NCBI GenBank assembly: GCA_022822445.1
Contig: JAJEBR010000124.1
Coordinates: 54,791 to 118,790, forward strand
Length of the DNA stretch: 64,000 bases
Reading direction: 5' to 3'
Origin: Gemmatimonadota bacterium
GTDB lineage: Bacteria; Gemmatimonadota; Gemmatimonadetes; Longimicrobiales; Gaopeijiaceae
Positions 53,969 through 63,354 of the stretch are shown here, piece after piece. Every line of letters starts with the position of its first letter. Positions within the stretch are counted from its first letter, which is position 1. The notes beneath the pieces were generated by a model. That model was not told the origin of the DNA. It searched no databases and worked only from the letters and a program-made list of their open reading frames with translations. Position numbers and translations under genes: made by a program.

Positions 53969-55927
53969 TCAGACGGCGCTTGTCGCCACCTTGCGGGCTC
54001 CATCCACCCGGTGAGTCACCCCCTCGGCGTCGAAGTGGCCAAGGATGGGGATGAGGTGCTTGCGGGTCACCGGGAGGACCTCGCGAAAGTCCGCCGGGCC
54101 CAGCCCTTCCCTGCCTCCCAGCTCCTCCACGACCCTTGCCGCGGCCCGGTCCAGCTCCTCCGTGGCGACCCAGAAGGCGTCCCCCACCAGCTGCACGCGT
54201 GCACGGCCCGCGAGGAAGCCCAGCACCGGACCCAGCGCGTCCGGATGAAGGGACAGGCCGGCAGCGAGTTCGGCGGTGGTCGGGCCCTGGAGCCCCGCCC
54301 TCGCCAGCCGCTCCATGATCCGCGCGGCGAGTTCCTCCTCGGCGGGAGAGGGCACGGCCTCGAAACCGGGCAGCCGCGCCAGCCGACCCTCGACGACGAT
54401 GCGTCCGGCGGCGGCGAGGAGCGCGACCAGGCCGTCGGCGAGCCGACTGCGGGCGTGGGGCGGCAGTGAGGTCCTGAGGACCGCGAGTGGCGCTCCGGGC
54501 TCCAGGGAGCGGGATTCGTGGTAGCGGCGCAACGCCCTCAGGATGAGGTCCTCGCCGGCAGCCACGATCGCGGGGTCGTAGAGGGCGGATTCGATGGGGA
54601 CGGGGCGGGCGGGCGGCGTGGCGCCTTCCCCGGGTGCGTCCGCCGTTCCGTCCTCCGGGGGCGCGTCGGCAAACGGGTGACCGGGGCCCCGCCACCCGGC
54701 CTGCACCCCGATCGTGGCGGCGTCGAGACCTGTCCAACCGGCGAGGGCGGCGGCGCCCCGGACTGCGAGTTCGCCGCCACGCGCGATCGCCGCCAGCGCG
54801 GTGCGGTCGCCACCGGACAGCCGCTTCCGCTTCGGGGGAACGGGCTCCAGCACGACACCGCCGGCAATGGTGGTGACGGGCGAGTAGGAACGGATGACGA
54901 ACCGGTCGCCCGACCGCGCGACCACCGCCGCTTCGAGGCGGAGCTGCGCGAAGACGGGCTCGCCGGGCGGGACCTCCGCGGCGCCGAAGAGGGCCAGGCG
55001 GGCCATGACCTCCACCGTGCCGAGATGGACGCGGACGCGCTGGCCGGCCTGCAGCATCCAGCCGCTCCCGGGCGTGGCGGTAAGTCGGACGGTGAGCATC
55101 AGGGAGGGGTGCCAGGCCGGGTGCGAGACCAGCACGTCGCCGCGCGCGATCATGCCGCGCCGCACGGCCACCCCAGTCAGCGCCAGCGCGGTTCGCTGTC
55201 CGGCCACGGCCTGTTCCACCTTTTCGCCGTGCACCTGCACCGCCCGTACCCGCGCTTCGCCGCCGCCGGGGAGGATCCGCACCACTTCACCCCTCTCCAG
55301 CTGCCCGGACCAGAGGGTGCCGGTCACCACGGTGCCCGTGCCTCCTACGGCAAAGACCCGGTCGACGGGGAGTCGAAAGAGATCCTCCGCGGTCCTGTCG
55401 CGCGCCCGCGCCCCGGAGCGGACCAGCGCCTCCGACAGCGATTCCAGGCTCGCCGGGTCGTGGACCGAGGTGGGGATCACCTCGGCGTCCGGGTAGGGCG
55501 TGCCTTCCAGCAGGTCCCGCACGTCATCCCGAACCAGCTCGAGCCATTCTGCGTCCACCAGGTCCGTCTTGGTGATCGCGACCACCATCGCGCCGACACC
55601 CAGCAGCGTCACGATCGCCATGTGTTCGCGCGTCTGGGGCATCACCCCCTCGTCGGCCGCGACCACGAGCAGCACGATGTCCATGCCGGTCGCCCCCGCC
55701 ACCATCGTGCGCACGAAGCCCTCGTGTCCCGGCACGTCCACGATTCCGAACGCACAGCCCTCCGCAGGGGTGTAGCGGGCGAAGCCGAGTTCGATGGTGA
55801 TCCCGCGCTTCCTTTCTTCGGCCAGCCGGTCGGTGTCGACTCCGGTCAAGGCACGCACCAGGGCGGTCTTGCCGTGATCGATGTGACCCGCGGTCCCGAG
55901 GATCAGGTTAGTCTTCCGCGGAGGCAT
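53969..55927 (-). CDS. selB: Selenocysteine-specific elongation factor SelB
   Basis: GTPase that brings Sec-tRNA to UGA codons with a SECIS element. The 652-residue protein has the G-domain motifs [13 protein letters not shown] (G1), [12 protein letters not shown] (G3) and [11 protein letters not shown] (G4), and the SelB-specific switch [12 protein letters not shown]. Domains II and III follow, then a longer C-terminal region with repeated winged-helix-like stretches ([29 protein letters not shown]) that bind SECIS RNA. An Ala/Pro/Gly-rich linker sits near residue 430. The ATG at 55927 overlaps recO by 20 bases. No selA, selD or Sec-tRNA is in the window, so these must lie elsewhere if the pathway is functional. 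Confidence 0.92.
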   Translation of the reverse strand: MPPRKTNLILGTAGHIDHGKTALVRALTGVDTDRLAEERKRGITIELGFARYTPAEGCAFGIVDVPGHEGFVRTMVAGATGMDIVLLVVAADEGVMPQTREHMAIVTLLGVGAMVVAITKTDLVDAEWLELVRDDVRDLLEGTPYPDAEVIPTSVHDPASLESLSEALVRSGARARDRTAEDLFRLPVDRVFAVGGTGTVVTGTLWSGQLERGEVVRILPGGGEARVRAVQVHGEKVEQAVAGQRTALALTGVAVRRGMIARGDVLVSHPAWHPSLMLTVRLTATPGSGWMLQAGQRVRVHLGTVEVMARLALFGAAEVPPGEPVFAQLRLEAAVVARSGDRFVIRSYSPVTTIAGGVVLEPVPPKRKRLSGGDRTALAAIARGGELAVRGAAALAGWTGLDAATIGVQAGWRGPGHPFADAPPEDGTADAPGEGATPPARPVPIESALYDPAIVAAGEDLILRALRRYHESRSLEPGAPLAVLRTSLPPHARSRLADGLVALLAAAGRIVVEGRLARLPGFEAVPSPAEEELAARIMERLARAGLQGPTTAELAAGLSLHPDALGPVLGFLAGRARVQLVGDAFWVATEELDRAAARVVEELGGREGLGPADFREVLPVTRKHLIPILGHFDAEGVTHRVDGARKVATSAV

Positions 55928-56678
55928 CCGGCTCACCGGCGGCAACGGGTTCCAGGAAGCGGAAGGAGCCGAGCCGCCGTCCTCCCAGCATGTGAAAGGC
56001 GGTGAAGTCGTCGAGGAGCGACAGGTGGGCGCCGAGGCCGCGCAGTCCGGCCGGGGCCTCGCCCGCGAGAAGCCGTCCGAGCTGCTGACGGGCCACGGGG
56101 CCGACCCGCCGGGCACCCTGCGGCATTCGGCAGCATGGACCCCGGACGCCCCCGGCCTCCAGGTCGAACCACCCCATCGCACCGTCTTCCTGCGGCTGGC
56201 CGCAGGCCACGCACGCCTCGATCTCGGGCCCGAAGCCGAGGATCTGCACGATCGCCCAGCCCAGTGCCAGCAGCTCCGCCGGAACCGCCTCGCCCGGCAC
56301 GTCCTCCAGCCGGTCCAGACCCCCCGAAAGCACGCGGTAGAGCGCCTCGTGGGGCTCCTGGCCGGCGTGGCGCAGCACAAGCTCGGCCGCCAGCGAAGCC
56401 CCCGCCAGCCTGGAGACATCGCGCGCCAGCCCGAACCGCGACTTGGCGGGCGCGAACTCCTGAAGGGTCTGGAGCTCCCGGTTGTCGCGCACGGCGAGCA
56501 CCGCGGTTCCCTCGGAGAAGGCGCCGCCTCCGCCCCGGCCACGCGACGCACCGCGCCGGACGCCCCGGGCCATGACGCCCACAAGCCCCAGGGCCCGGGT
56601 GTAGAAGCGCAGCACCCGGCTGCTCTCCGAAAACGGATGGGCCCGCAGCAGGATCGCGGGAGTCGTCACGGCGGCCAT
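55908..56678 (-). CDS. recO: DNA repair protein RecO
   Basis: Mediates RecA loading at gaps with RecR and anneals single strands. The 256-residue protein has the N-terminal OB fold (TTPAILLRAHPFSESSRVLRFYTRALGLVGVMARGVRRG) and the helical C-terminal domain with EACVACGQPQ and GVRGPCCRMPQGARRV, a zinc site where the second pair is adjacent (CC) rather than CxxC. The ATG at 56678 matches family length. It overlaps the selB start by 20 bases, and its start is 12 bases after the upstream membrane-protein gene ends, suggesting a transcript of that gene, recO and selB. Confidence 0.88.
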   Translation of the reverse strand: MAAVTTPAILLRAHPFSESSRVLRFYTRALGLVGVMARGVRRGASRGRGGGGAFSEGTAVLAVRDNRELQTLQEFAPAKSRFGLARDVSRLAGASLAAELVLRHAGQEPHEALYRVLSGGLDRLEDVPGEAVPAELLALGWAIVQILGFGPEIEACVACGQPQEDGAMGWFDLEAGGVRGPCCRMPQGARRVGPVARQQLGRLLAGEAPAGLRGLGAHLSLLDDFTAFHMLGGRRLGSFRFLEPVAAGEPDASAED

Positions 56679-56690
56679 CCCCCGGCTCCT

Positions 56691-57806
56691 TCAACCCTTC
56701 AGTTCATGCAGCAGCCGGCTGCGCTGGCGATCGTAGTCCTCGACGGCCAGTTCTCCGGCACTCCTTGCTTCGTCGAGGCGCGCAATCGCGATCAGCAGCT
56801 CGCTTCGCCGTGCGCCCGAGGTCCGCGTCCCCTGGAGGCGTGCCCGAAAGACCAGGATCGAGCCGGCCGCCGTCAGCGCCAGTCCCAGGAGAACGGCCAG
56901 CAGCGGCATCGAGCCGATGGGGGTGCGGGGTGCGCCCGGTTCCACGACGACAACCGACGGTGCCAGGTCGCGTCCGGCGAAGCGCCTGAAGGTCGCCCCG
57001 TCCAGCTCCAGCGGACCCACCGACGCCAGGCCCGCGACGGTGAACTCCCCCGCCGGCTCCCGGAACAGCAGCTCCATGGAGCGGGTCGCCCCCTCCATCG
57101 GCAGGGTGAAGCGGTCGTCGGGGATTCGATAGTGAAATCCGTAGGCGAGCTCTCCCGGCGGGAAGGGAGTTGAGACGTAGACTCTGCCTGCGCTGAAGGA
57201 GGCACCCTCGGGGGCGAGGTCGCTCTGGGCGACGCTGAAGGCGAAGGCGTCCGGCGGGAGCGCGTGCGACCAGGTCGCGCCCTCCTCGCTCGCCACGATG
57301 GTGACCTCCATGGCGTTCTCCACCTCGAAGACATCGGTCACCAGCCACCCGGGTCCGGGATCGGCCTTCTCCACGAAGACGTTCCTGACCCGCACCGGCA
57401 GTCGCGTGTCCGGGGAGGATCCCACACTGGGGTACGCCTGCACGACGTAGCCCGTCTCCAGGTCCGCCGCTCCGGTCACGGGTGCCCCGAAGTAGAGCAG
57501 GTTCTGGTAGCGGACCGAGGCGAAGTAGACGTCCGCGGCAGTGGAGTCCGCCGGCGCGTCGACGAAGAACTCGAAGCGCCCCCGCTCCGTGACCGCGACG
57601 CTGTCCACCGACCCCGAGGAGATCGGGGACACGCGGTGCAATACGACGGTGCCCGTGTCGGCGGTTTCCGCGCCGATCCGCACTTCGCCAGCGAAGACGA
57701 ACCGGCCCGGGGGGATCTGCGCGGCGTTTCGCGCGGGCAGTGCCGCCACCATCGCGGCCGATAGAAGAAGCAGGCCGCCGACCCTGCGCAGGATCGGTCG
57801 GGTCAC
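56691..57806 (-). CDS. Unknown exported membrane-anchored protein
   Basis: A 371-residue protein with a signal peptide (VGGLLLLSAAMVAALPARNAAQ) and a beta-rich periplasmic region (about residues 30-290) that looks like two immunoglobulin-type domains (FVFAGEVRIGAETADTGTVVLHRV, MEVTIVASEEGATWSHALPPDAFAF). One C-terminal transmembrane helix (SMPLLAVLLGLALTAAGSILVFRA) leads to a short cytoplasmic helix ARSELLIAIARLDEARSAGELAVEDYDRQRSRLLHEL-like, similar to SHOCT/CcmI-type tails. No family is assigned with confidence. It sits between the bifunctional nuclease and recO genes, 74 bases after the former's start. The GTG at 57806 is the chosen start. Confidence 0.65.
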   Translation of the reverse strand: MTRPILRRVGGLLLLSAAMVAALPARNAAQIPPGRFVFAGEVRIGAETADTGTVVLHRVSPISSGSVDSVAVTERGRFEFFVDAPADSTAADVYFASVRYQNLLYFGAPVTGAADLETGYVVQAYPSVGSSPDTRLPVRVRNVFVEKADPGPGWLVTDVFEVENAMEVTIVASEEGATWSHALPPDAFAFSVAQSDLAPEGASFSAGRVYVSTPFPPGELAYGFHYRIPDDRFTLPMEGATRSMELLFREPAGEFTVAGLASVGPLELDGATFRRFAGRDLAPSVVVVEPGAPRTPIGSMPLLAVLLGLALTAAGSILVFRARLQGTRTSGARRSELLIAIARLDEARSAGELAVEDYDRQRSRLLHELKG

Positions 57807-57880
57807 GGGGTCGACGGGTCCGCTTCTGCGGATAGCCGCGAACCTCGCTTCGGGGACCGGATCCGGCCGGCGACGACCGT

Positions 57881-58399
57881 TCAGCTCTCGAACCGCCCGA
57901 GATCCTCGGGGCGCAGGCCGCGGAGGTGCTCCTCCAGCGCCTCGCCGCTCATCGTGGTCTCGTCCTGCTCGTCGTCTTCCGGGCTCTCGGATACCGCTGA
58001 GGTGATGACCTCCGAAGCCGACTCGAGGAGGCCCTCGTCGGCGAAGATCCGCGCGTCCGCGCGCAGGGCGATCGCGATCGAGTCGGAGGGCCTGGCGTCC
58101 ACGGAGATGAGCTGACCGTCCCGGGCAATGATCAGTTCGGCAAAGTAGGTGCTGTCCTTGACGCGGGTGATCAGGACGCGCTGGAGCTTGCCACCCAGGC
58201 CGCCCAGGACCGACACCAGGAGATCGTGGGTGAGCGGGCGCTGGAAGGTGATGCCGCCCATCTGCATGGCGATGGCACTCGCCTCTCCCGGCCCGATCCA
58301 GATCGGAAGCACCCGGTCGCCCGACCTGTCCTGCAGAATCACGACCGGGGCGTTTGATTTCCGGTCGAAGGCAAGACTCTTGACACTGACTTCTATCAC
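57881..58399 (-). CDS. Bifunctional nuclease domain protein (DUF151)
   Basis: A 172-residue protein of the bifunctional nuclease family (BFN, PF02577). Conserved segments are VIEVSVKSLAFDRKSNAPVVILQD, VLPIWIGPGEASAIAMQMGGITFQRPLTHDLL, and a later DSTYFAELIIARDGQLISVDARPSDSIAIALRADARIFADEGLL, the signature RPSDAIALA. The C-terminal 40 residues are acidic. The start is GTG 58399 with a very strong GGAGGGAGGAGG upstream. Members bind nucleic acid or regulate stress responses in plants; the bacterial role is unclear. Confidence 0.9.
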   Translation of the reverse strand: MIEVSVKSLAFDRKSNAPVVILQDRSGDRVLPIWIGPGEASAIAMQMGGITFQRPLTHDLLVSVLGGLGGKLQRVLITRVKDSTYFAELIIARDGQLISVDARPSDSIAIALRADARIFADEGLLESASEVITSAVSESPEDDEQDETTMSGEALEEHLRGLRPEDLGRFES

Positions 58400-58577
58400 C
58401 CTGTCCTCCTCCCTCCATTGCACGGACTTGCAATCGCATTGACCGCATCCCTGATGCGTGCCCGGCGTGGCTGGTCCCGGACGCCGGTCGTGGCGGTTCG
58501 GGCTATGGGGATGATGGCCCCCGGACAGCGGTTGCACAACCCGGACGCCGGTCACCGGGCCCGCGCCGCGGGCCGGG

Positions 58578-59849
58578 TCAGCCCGCTACGGAAACGACCT
58601 CGCGCGAAGGCAGCTTCAATGCGGCCGCCAGATCGTCCACCCGGTTCGTCCGCTCCCATCCGAAGAGCTGAACGGTGCGGCCGCCGCGCTTCACGGCGCG
58701 GGGCGCCCTCCCGAAGTGCCCGAAGGCAGCCGTTGGAGCGAACACCGGTGCGTCGAGCCCCAGATCCCGAATGATTGATTCGGGGCGGAAGTCGAAGACC
58801 TCACGCACGGCGTGCGAAAGGTCCCGGTCGGTGAGCCCTCCCGCGGCGGTGCCGAAGGAGTCCACCCACACCTGCACGGGCTCGGCGACACCGATCGCAT
58901 AGGCGAGCTGGACCTCACAACGGGCCGCCGCCCCCGCCGCGACCAGGTTCCTGGCCGCCCAGCGGGCCGCGTACGCCCCCGACCGGTCCACCTTGGTGGC
59001 GTCCTTTCCGGAGAATGCACCTCCCCCGTGGCGCCCGAATCCGCCGTAGGTATCGACGATGATCTTCCTGCCGGTCAGCCCCGCGTCGCCGTGGGGTCCC
59101 CCGCGGACGAAGCTGCCGCTCGGATTTATATGGAAGGTGACCTGCCCGTCCCCTCCCGGGAGAAAGCGCTGCGGCAGGGCTGGACGCACCACCATGTCCA
59201 TCAGCTCGCTTTCCAGCCGTTCCCGCGGGATGTCCGGGTCGTGCTGGGCGCTCAGAACGACCGTGCGGATCCTGCGGGGACGCCAGTCGTCTCCGTATTC
59301 GAAGGTGACCTGCGACTTGCCGTCGGGCCGGAGCCAGGGGATGTCGCTTTCCCTGCGGGCCCGGGACAGTCCGCGCACCAGCGCGTGCGCCACCGAGATC
59401 GGCGCGGGCATCAACTCTGGGGTGTCGTCGCAGGCGAAGCCGAACATCATCCCCTGATCGCCCGCGCCCAGAGGCTTCGCATCTTCGCCCTCCCCCGGAT
59501 CCACGGCCGCGGCGATCTCCGGCGACTGGCGGTCCAGCTTGACGAGCACCTGGCAGGTCTGGCCGTCGATTCCGTACTCGGACCGGGTGTAGCCCGCGTC
59601 GAGCATCGTCTTGCGCACGAGGCGGGGTATGTCCAGCGGGTGTTCGCCGCCGTTGGCGCCGCCGGCCGTGTCCTCGCTTCTCATCTCGCCGGCGATCAGC
59701 GCGAAGTCGGTCGTGACGAGTGTCTCGCACGCGACCCTGCCACCGGGGCCACGCTCCAGGACAGCGTCCACGACTGCGTCGGAGACCTGGTCGGCAATCT
59801 TGTCGGGGTGTCCCTCGGTAACGGACTCGGAGGTGAAGAGACGGCTCAA
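58578..59849 (-). CDS. metK: S-adenosylmethionine synthetase
   Basis: Makes SAM from methionine and ATP. The 423-residue protein has FTSESVTEGHPDKIADQVSDAVVDAVL at the N-terminus, the ATP-binding GAGDQGMMFGFAC, and the flexible GGGAFSGKDATKVDRSGAYAARW block with the active-site lysine, ending with AFGHFGR. It is about 40 residues longer than E. coli MetK, mainly from Gly/Arg-rich insertions around residue 65 and in the middle. The start is TTG 59849, since no ATG is in frame nearby and the conserved FTSESV lies four residues on. It follows the PTS operon by 108 bases, possibly as a separate unit. Confidence 0.94.
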   Translation of the reverse strand: MSRLFTSESVTEGHPDKIADQVSDAVVDAVLERGPGGRVACETLVTTDFALIAGEMRSEDTAGGANGGEHPLDIPRLVRKTMLDAGYTRSEYGIDGQTCQVLVKLDRQSPEIAAAVDPGEGEDAKPLGAGDQGMMFGFACDDTPELMPAPISVAHALVRGLSRARRESDIPWLRPDGKSQVTFEYGDDWRPRRIRTVVLSAQHDPDIPRERLESELMDMVVRPALPQRFLPGGDGQVTFHINPSGSFVRGGPHGDAGLTGRKIIVDTYGGFGRHGGGAFSGKDATKVDRSGAYAARWAARNLVAAGAAARCEVQLAYAIGVAEPVQVWVDSFGTAAGGLTDRDLSHAVREVFDFRPESIIRDLGLDAPVFAPTAAFGHFGRAPRAVKRGGRTVQLFGWERTNRVDDLAAALKLPSREVVSVAG

Positions 59850-59957
59850 GGCTTCATGCTCTCGGGAATGTGGGTTGGAGGTGCGCTCGGGTGCATGCGG
59901 CGGATGCCGGCATGGAACGTTACAAGGATGTGATGGAAGAAGGAAATGCCCCCGGCT

Positions 59958-61730
59958 TCAACGGTCCCCCGCGGAAGGCCGCACGTCGAACGGTCCCGCG
60001 AGCGGTACCTGCAGTGCCCTTCGAACCGTAGCACTGTCCGCAGCGATGACGGCGGCGGCGGCGGCCTCGCGCAGGTTCCGCATGCTGCAGCCGCGAATCA
60101 GGCTTCGGATTTCGGGCAGCGACGGCCACGCGACCGACAGGGCTTCCACACCCAGCCCCATCAGCAGGACCGCCCCCGCGGGCCGCGCCGCCATCTCCCC
60201 ACAGGCGCTCACCTCGATCCCGGCCGACCGGCCGGCTTCGACGACGCGGGAGACAAGCCTCGGCACAGCGGGGTGGAAGGGGTCGAAGAGGTGCGCCAAC
60301 CCGGTGTTGGTGCGGTCGACGGCCAACGCGTACTGCACCAGGTCGTTGGTGCCGATCGACAGGAAGTCGGACGCGGTCGCCAGCTCGGGCGCGGCGTGTG
60401 CGGCCGCGGGGGTCTCGATCATGGCGCCGACCTTGACGTCGTCGCGGCAGGGCACTCCCTCGGCTTGCAGCTGCTCCCTGGCGGTGTCGAGCAGCTCGCG
60501 GAACGCCGCAATCTCCGCGGACGTGTTCACCAGCGGCACCATGATGCGCACATCGCCGTGCGCGGTCGCCCGCAGGATCGCTCGAAGCTGCGTAAGGAAC
60601 AGGCCGGGCTCGTCGTTGCACACCCGCACTCCGCGCCTGCCCAGGAACGGATTGCCTTCGGCGGGCATCCGCAGGAAGAGCGGAAACTTGTCGCCCCCCA
60701 GATCGAAGATCCGGATCAGGACCGCGTCGGAGGGGAACGCGTCGACCACCGCCCTGTAGGCCCGGTACTGCTCCTCTTCGCCGGGTACCGCGTGGCGGCC
60801 GACCGCCAGGAATTCGGTGCGGAAGAGCCCCACTCCCTCGGCGCCAAGCTCCCGGGCCCGGGTCGCCTCGCCCGGCAGGTCCAGGTTCGCCCGGAGCTTG
60901 ACGGCCACATCGTCCAGCGTCACCGCCGCTTCCGGCGCGGCGTCCGGCGTCCGGCGCGTCCAGCCGCTGATCCTCGTGCGGCGCTGTTCGAACCGCTGCG
61001 TCTCGATTTCATCGGGGTCGACCACCACGCGCCCCGACCGCCCGTCCACGATGATCGTCTGGCCATCGCGGGTCCGGCCGAAGACTTCACCCAGTCCCGC
61101 CACGGCGGGAATCTGCATGGATCTGGCCAGGATCGCCCAATGGGCTGCGCGCGACCCCGCGTCGGTGGCGAGTGCTCTCACCCGATCCGGGTCCAGGCGC
61201 GCGACGAAGCTCGGCGTCAACTCCCGCGCGACGATCACCGCGTCGTCCGTGCTCCCGAGGTCCCACGGGACCGGCCGCCCGAGCAGGCGGCTCTGCACCC
61301 GCAGCTTTACGTCGTGCACGTCGTTCAGCCGGTCCAGGACCATCGTGTGGGAGGTGCGCGCCCAGAGATCCGTGAGCTCCAGCATCCGCCACTCGAAGGC
61401 TCGCGCGGCCGTTACCCGGTTCTCGGTAATGTACCGCTCCGTGCCCTCCACGACCTCCGGATCCTCCAGCATCAGGATCTGGGGATCGAAGATCCGGGCC
61501 TCCACCGGTCCGAGGCGCGCCTCCGTGCGCCGCTTGATCTCCTCCAGCTCTGCGCGCGCCCGCCGCAGGGCCTCCTCGAAGCGATCGAGTTCCTGGTGGC
61601 GGTCCTTCCGCCGCACGGTCTCCCGCGGTGCCTCCGGAACCTGCCAGTCGACGCGCCGCACCCGCCCCAGGGCGATGCCGTCGGAGGCCGGGAATCCCTC
61701 CAGGCGAGCCGGAGACCCCTGGCTATTCAT
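59958..61730 (-). CDS. ptsI: PTS enzyme I (PEP-protein phosphotransferase)
   Basis: Transfers phosphate from PEP to HPr. The 590-residue protein has the N-terminal HPr-binding helical domain and the phosphohistidine domain with His197 in ATDAGSRAAHWAILARS, where the usual GGRTSH is GSRAAH. The C-terminal TIM barrel follows with GVGLFRTEFLAVGR, IRIFDLGGDKFP, GAMIETPAAAHAAPELA and the active-site Cys in EVSACGEMAA. The ATG at 61730 overlaps the HPr stop by eight bases. The residues just before the active His differ from the consensus, but the histidine is retained, so activity is expected. There are no EIIB/EIIC genes beside it. Confidence 0.93.
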   Translation of the reverse strand: MNSQGSPARLEGFPASDGIALGRVRRVDWQVPEAPRETVRRKDRHQELDRFEEALRRARAELEEIKRRTEARLGPVEARIFDPQILMLEDPEVVEGTERYITENRVTAARAFEWRMLELTDLWARTSHTMVLDRLNDVHDVKLRVQSRLLGRPVPWDLGSTDDAVIVARELTPSFVARLDPDRVRALATDAGSRAAHWAILARSMQIPAVAGLGEVFGRTRDGQTIIVDGRSGRVVVDPDEIETQRFEQRRTRISGWTRRTPDAAPEAAVTLDDVAVKLRANLDLPGEATRARELGAEGVGLFRTEFLAVGRHAVPGEEEQYRAYRAVVDAFPSDAVLIRIFDLGGDKFPLFLRMPAEGNPFLGRRGVRVCNDEPGLFLTQLRAILRATAHGDVRIMVPLVNTSAEIAAFRELLDTAREQLQAEGVPCRDDVKVGAMIETPAAAHAAPELATASDFLSIGTNDLVQYALAVDRTNTGLAHLFDPFHPAVPRLVSRVVEAGRSAGIEVSACGEMAARPAGAVLLMGLGVEALSVAWPSLPEIRSLIRGCSMRNLREAAAAAVIAADSATVRRALQVPLAGPFDVRPSAGDR

Positions 61731-61989
61731 CGAAGCCGCGTCTCACCAGGCGGGCCAGCGCCTCGATGGCCCGGTCGGCGTCGTCGCCCTCGGCGCGGAT
61801 GGTCAGGGCGCTCCCCTGCTCGGCTGCCAGCATCAGCACCCCCATGATCGACTTGGCGTTGACCTCCAGGTCGTTCTTCGCCACCAGGATCGAAGCGGAA
61901 AAGCCGCTTGCCAATTTCACGAACTCGGCCGACGGCCTCGCGTGCATTCCGAGTGCGTTCGGCACCTCGACCGTCAGGGTGCGGGTCAT
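61723..61989 (-). CDS. ptsH: HPr phosphocarrier
   Basis: An 88-residue phosphocarrier. The active histidine is His16 in PNALGMHARPSAEFV, and Ser47 in NAKSIMGVLMLAA is the regulatory serine targeted by HprK, encoded three genes upstream. The remaining GDDADRAIEALARLV helix is typical. The ATG at 61989 overlaps the EIIA stop (ATGA), and the stop overlaps ptsI, so the three genes are translationally coupled. Confidence 0.94.
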   Translation of the reverse strand: MTRTLTVEVPNALGMHARPSAEFVKLASGFSASILVAKNDLEVNAKSIMGVLMLAAEQGSALTIRAEGDDADRAIEALARLVRRGFDE

Positions 61990-62402
61990 GGGCCCGGTGG
62001 ATCGTGGCGGTTGCCGGCGATGGCACCGCGCGCCTTCTCGGCCAGGCGCGGCACCAGCTCGTCGAAGCCGAGAGCCCGGTTGAAGACGAAGTCGAGCAGC
62101 ATGGGCAGGTTCACCCCGGTGACGACCGGGATCTCCGGCATCTCCCGCACGACGATCAACGCCGCGAGGTGACAGCTGCCGCTCGGCAGGTCGGTGAAGA
62201 TGAGGTTGCGCGCCGGCGCCAGCGCATCGCGCGTCCGAGCGCAGAGCTCCTCGCACCCGAGCCCGCGGTTCGGCACCCCGACCAGCTCCTCCGGCGTAAC
62301 CCCGGCGATCTGGCGAACCGCGTCGACCAGCCCCTCGGCGAGTCCCCCGTGCGCGACGACGACGCCCCGGGCGGGCTCGGACGTCTTTCCCGGGTCACTC
62401 AT
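61986..62402 (-). CDS. PTS EIIA, mannose/fructose family
   Basis: A 138-residue EIIA of the mannose/sorbose superfamily. The phosphorylated histidine is His18 in GVVVAHGGLAEGLV, followed by TPEELVGVPNRGL and IFTDLPSGSCHLAALIVVREMPEIPVVTGVNLPMLLDFV, the signature for this family. No EIIB, C or D of the mannose type is in the window, so it probably acts in regulation rather than transport. Overlaps hprK by eight bases and HPr by four. Confidence 0.9.
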   Translation of the reverse strand: MSDPGKTSEPARGVVVAHGGLAEGLVDAVRQIAGVTPEELVGVPNRGLGCEELCARTRDALAPARNLIFTDLPSGSCHLAALIVVREMPEIPVVTGVNLPMLLDFVFNRALGFDELVPRLAEKARGAIAGNRHDPPGP

Positions 62403-63354
62403 AATCCTCGATCAGCGATTCGCGGGGATTCATCGCCCGGCGCAGTCCCTCGGCGAAGCGGGTGGGTGCGTGCACGCCCCCATAGGCCAGGAGCTGATTC
62501 ATGGCGATCACCTCGCTGATGACCGTCAGGTTCTTCCCCGGGTTCAGCGGGATGATCAGCCGCGGGATCCGCACCCCCAGGATGCTCGTGAACTCCCGGT
62601 CGAAGCCCGTACGATCGTAGTCGCGGGAGTCGTCCCAGGCCTGCAGGTCGACGATGATCTCGATTCGTTTGCGCTGCCGCGTCGCCCGGGTCCCGAACAT
62701 CGAGGCGATGTCGATGATCCCGATTCCCCGTATCTCCATGTGGAAGTTCTGCAGCTCGTGGGCCCTGCCCATGAGGACGTCGTTGCCCCTTCGCGAGGCC
62801 AGCACCAGGTCGTCCGCGACGAGACGGTGCCCGCGCTGCACCAGACTCAGAACGCACTCCGACTTGCCGATGCCGCTCGGACCGGTGAAGAGCAGTCCGA
62901 TGCCGTAGACATCCGCCAGGGAGCCGTGCAGGGTGGTCGCGGGCGCCAGTTCGTCCTCCAGGTAGGGCTTCAGCGCCCGGAAGAAGTCTCCCGTCACCAG
63001 AGCTGTCCCGAAGACGGGGATACCGGCGATCTCCGCCGCGTCCAGAAAGACGGCCGGCACTTCCTGTCCCCTGGTGACGAAGACCGCGGGAATCTCGTGC
63101 GCGAACACCGCTTCCAGGCGCCTGCGCACCTCGTCGGAGCCTAGCGTGGCCAGGTAGGTCATCTCGGTCTTCCCGAACACCTGCGCCCGCCCCCCGGGAA
63201 ACCGCGCGGTGTAGCCGCCCAGCGCCAGACCCGGCGTCGACAGGTCGGGGTCGGTGATCGTTCCCTCCAGGGAAGTGCGCGGCGTGAGCAGCTCCAGCTT
63301 GAGCGCCTCCCCCCTGGCGTCGAGGAGTTGCCGGACGGTCATGGACACCGTCAC
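62395..63354 (-). CDS. hprK: HPr kinase/phosphorylase
   Basis: ATP-dependent kinase and phosphorylase for the regulatory serine of HPr. The 319-residue protein has an N-terminal domain (TVRQLLDARGEALKLELL) and the P-loop GPSGIGKSECVLSLVQRGHRLVADD, which includes the HprK P-loop and RGHRLVADD signature. EIRGIGIIDIASMFG and the C-terminal RIPRLIIPLNPGKNLTVISEVIAMN match the oligomerisation and K3 loop motifs. The start is GTG 63354 overlapping the raiA stop (GTGA); ATG 63342 is an alternative. HprK next to HPr and EIIA is common in bacteria that use PTS for carbon or nitrogen regulation rather than uptake. Confidence 0.94.
   Translation of the reverse strand: MTVSMTVRQLLDARGEALKLELLTPRTSLEGTITDPDLSTPGLALGGYTARFPGGRAQVFGKTEMTYLATLGSDEVRRRLEAVFAHEIPAVFVTRGQEVPAVFLDAAEIAGIPVFGTALVTGDFFRALKPYLEDELAPATTLHGSLADVYGIGLLFTGPSGIGKSECVLSLVQRGHRLVADDLVLASRRGNDVLMGRAHELQNFHMEIRGIGIIDIASMFGTRATRQRKRIEIIVDLQAWDDSRDYDRTGFDREFTSILGVRIPRLIIPLNPGKNLTVISEVIAMNQLLAYGGVHAPTRFAEGLRRAMNPRESLIEDYE

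Noticed and set aside
59850..59957. SAM riboswitch upstream of metK
   Set aside because: The 108-base gap lacks the conserved core and helices of known SAM riboswitch classes as far as I can see, and it has no terminator-like hairpin.
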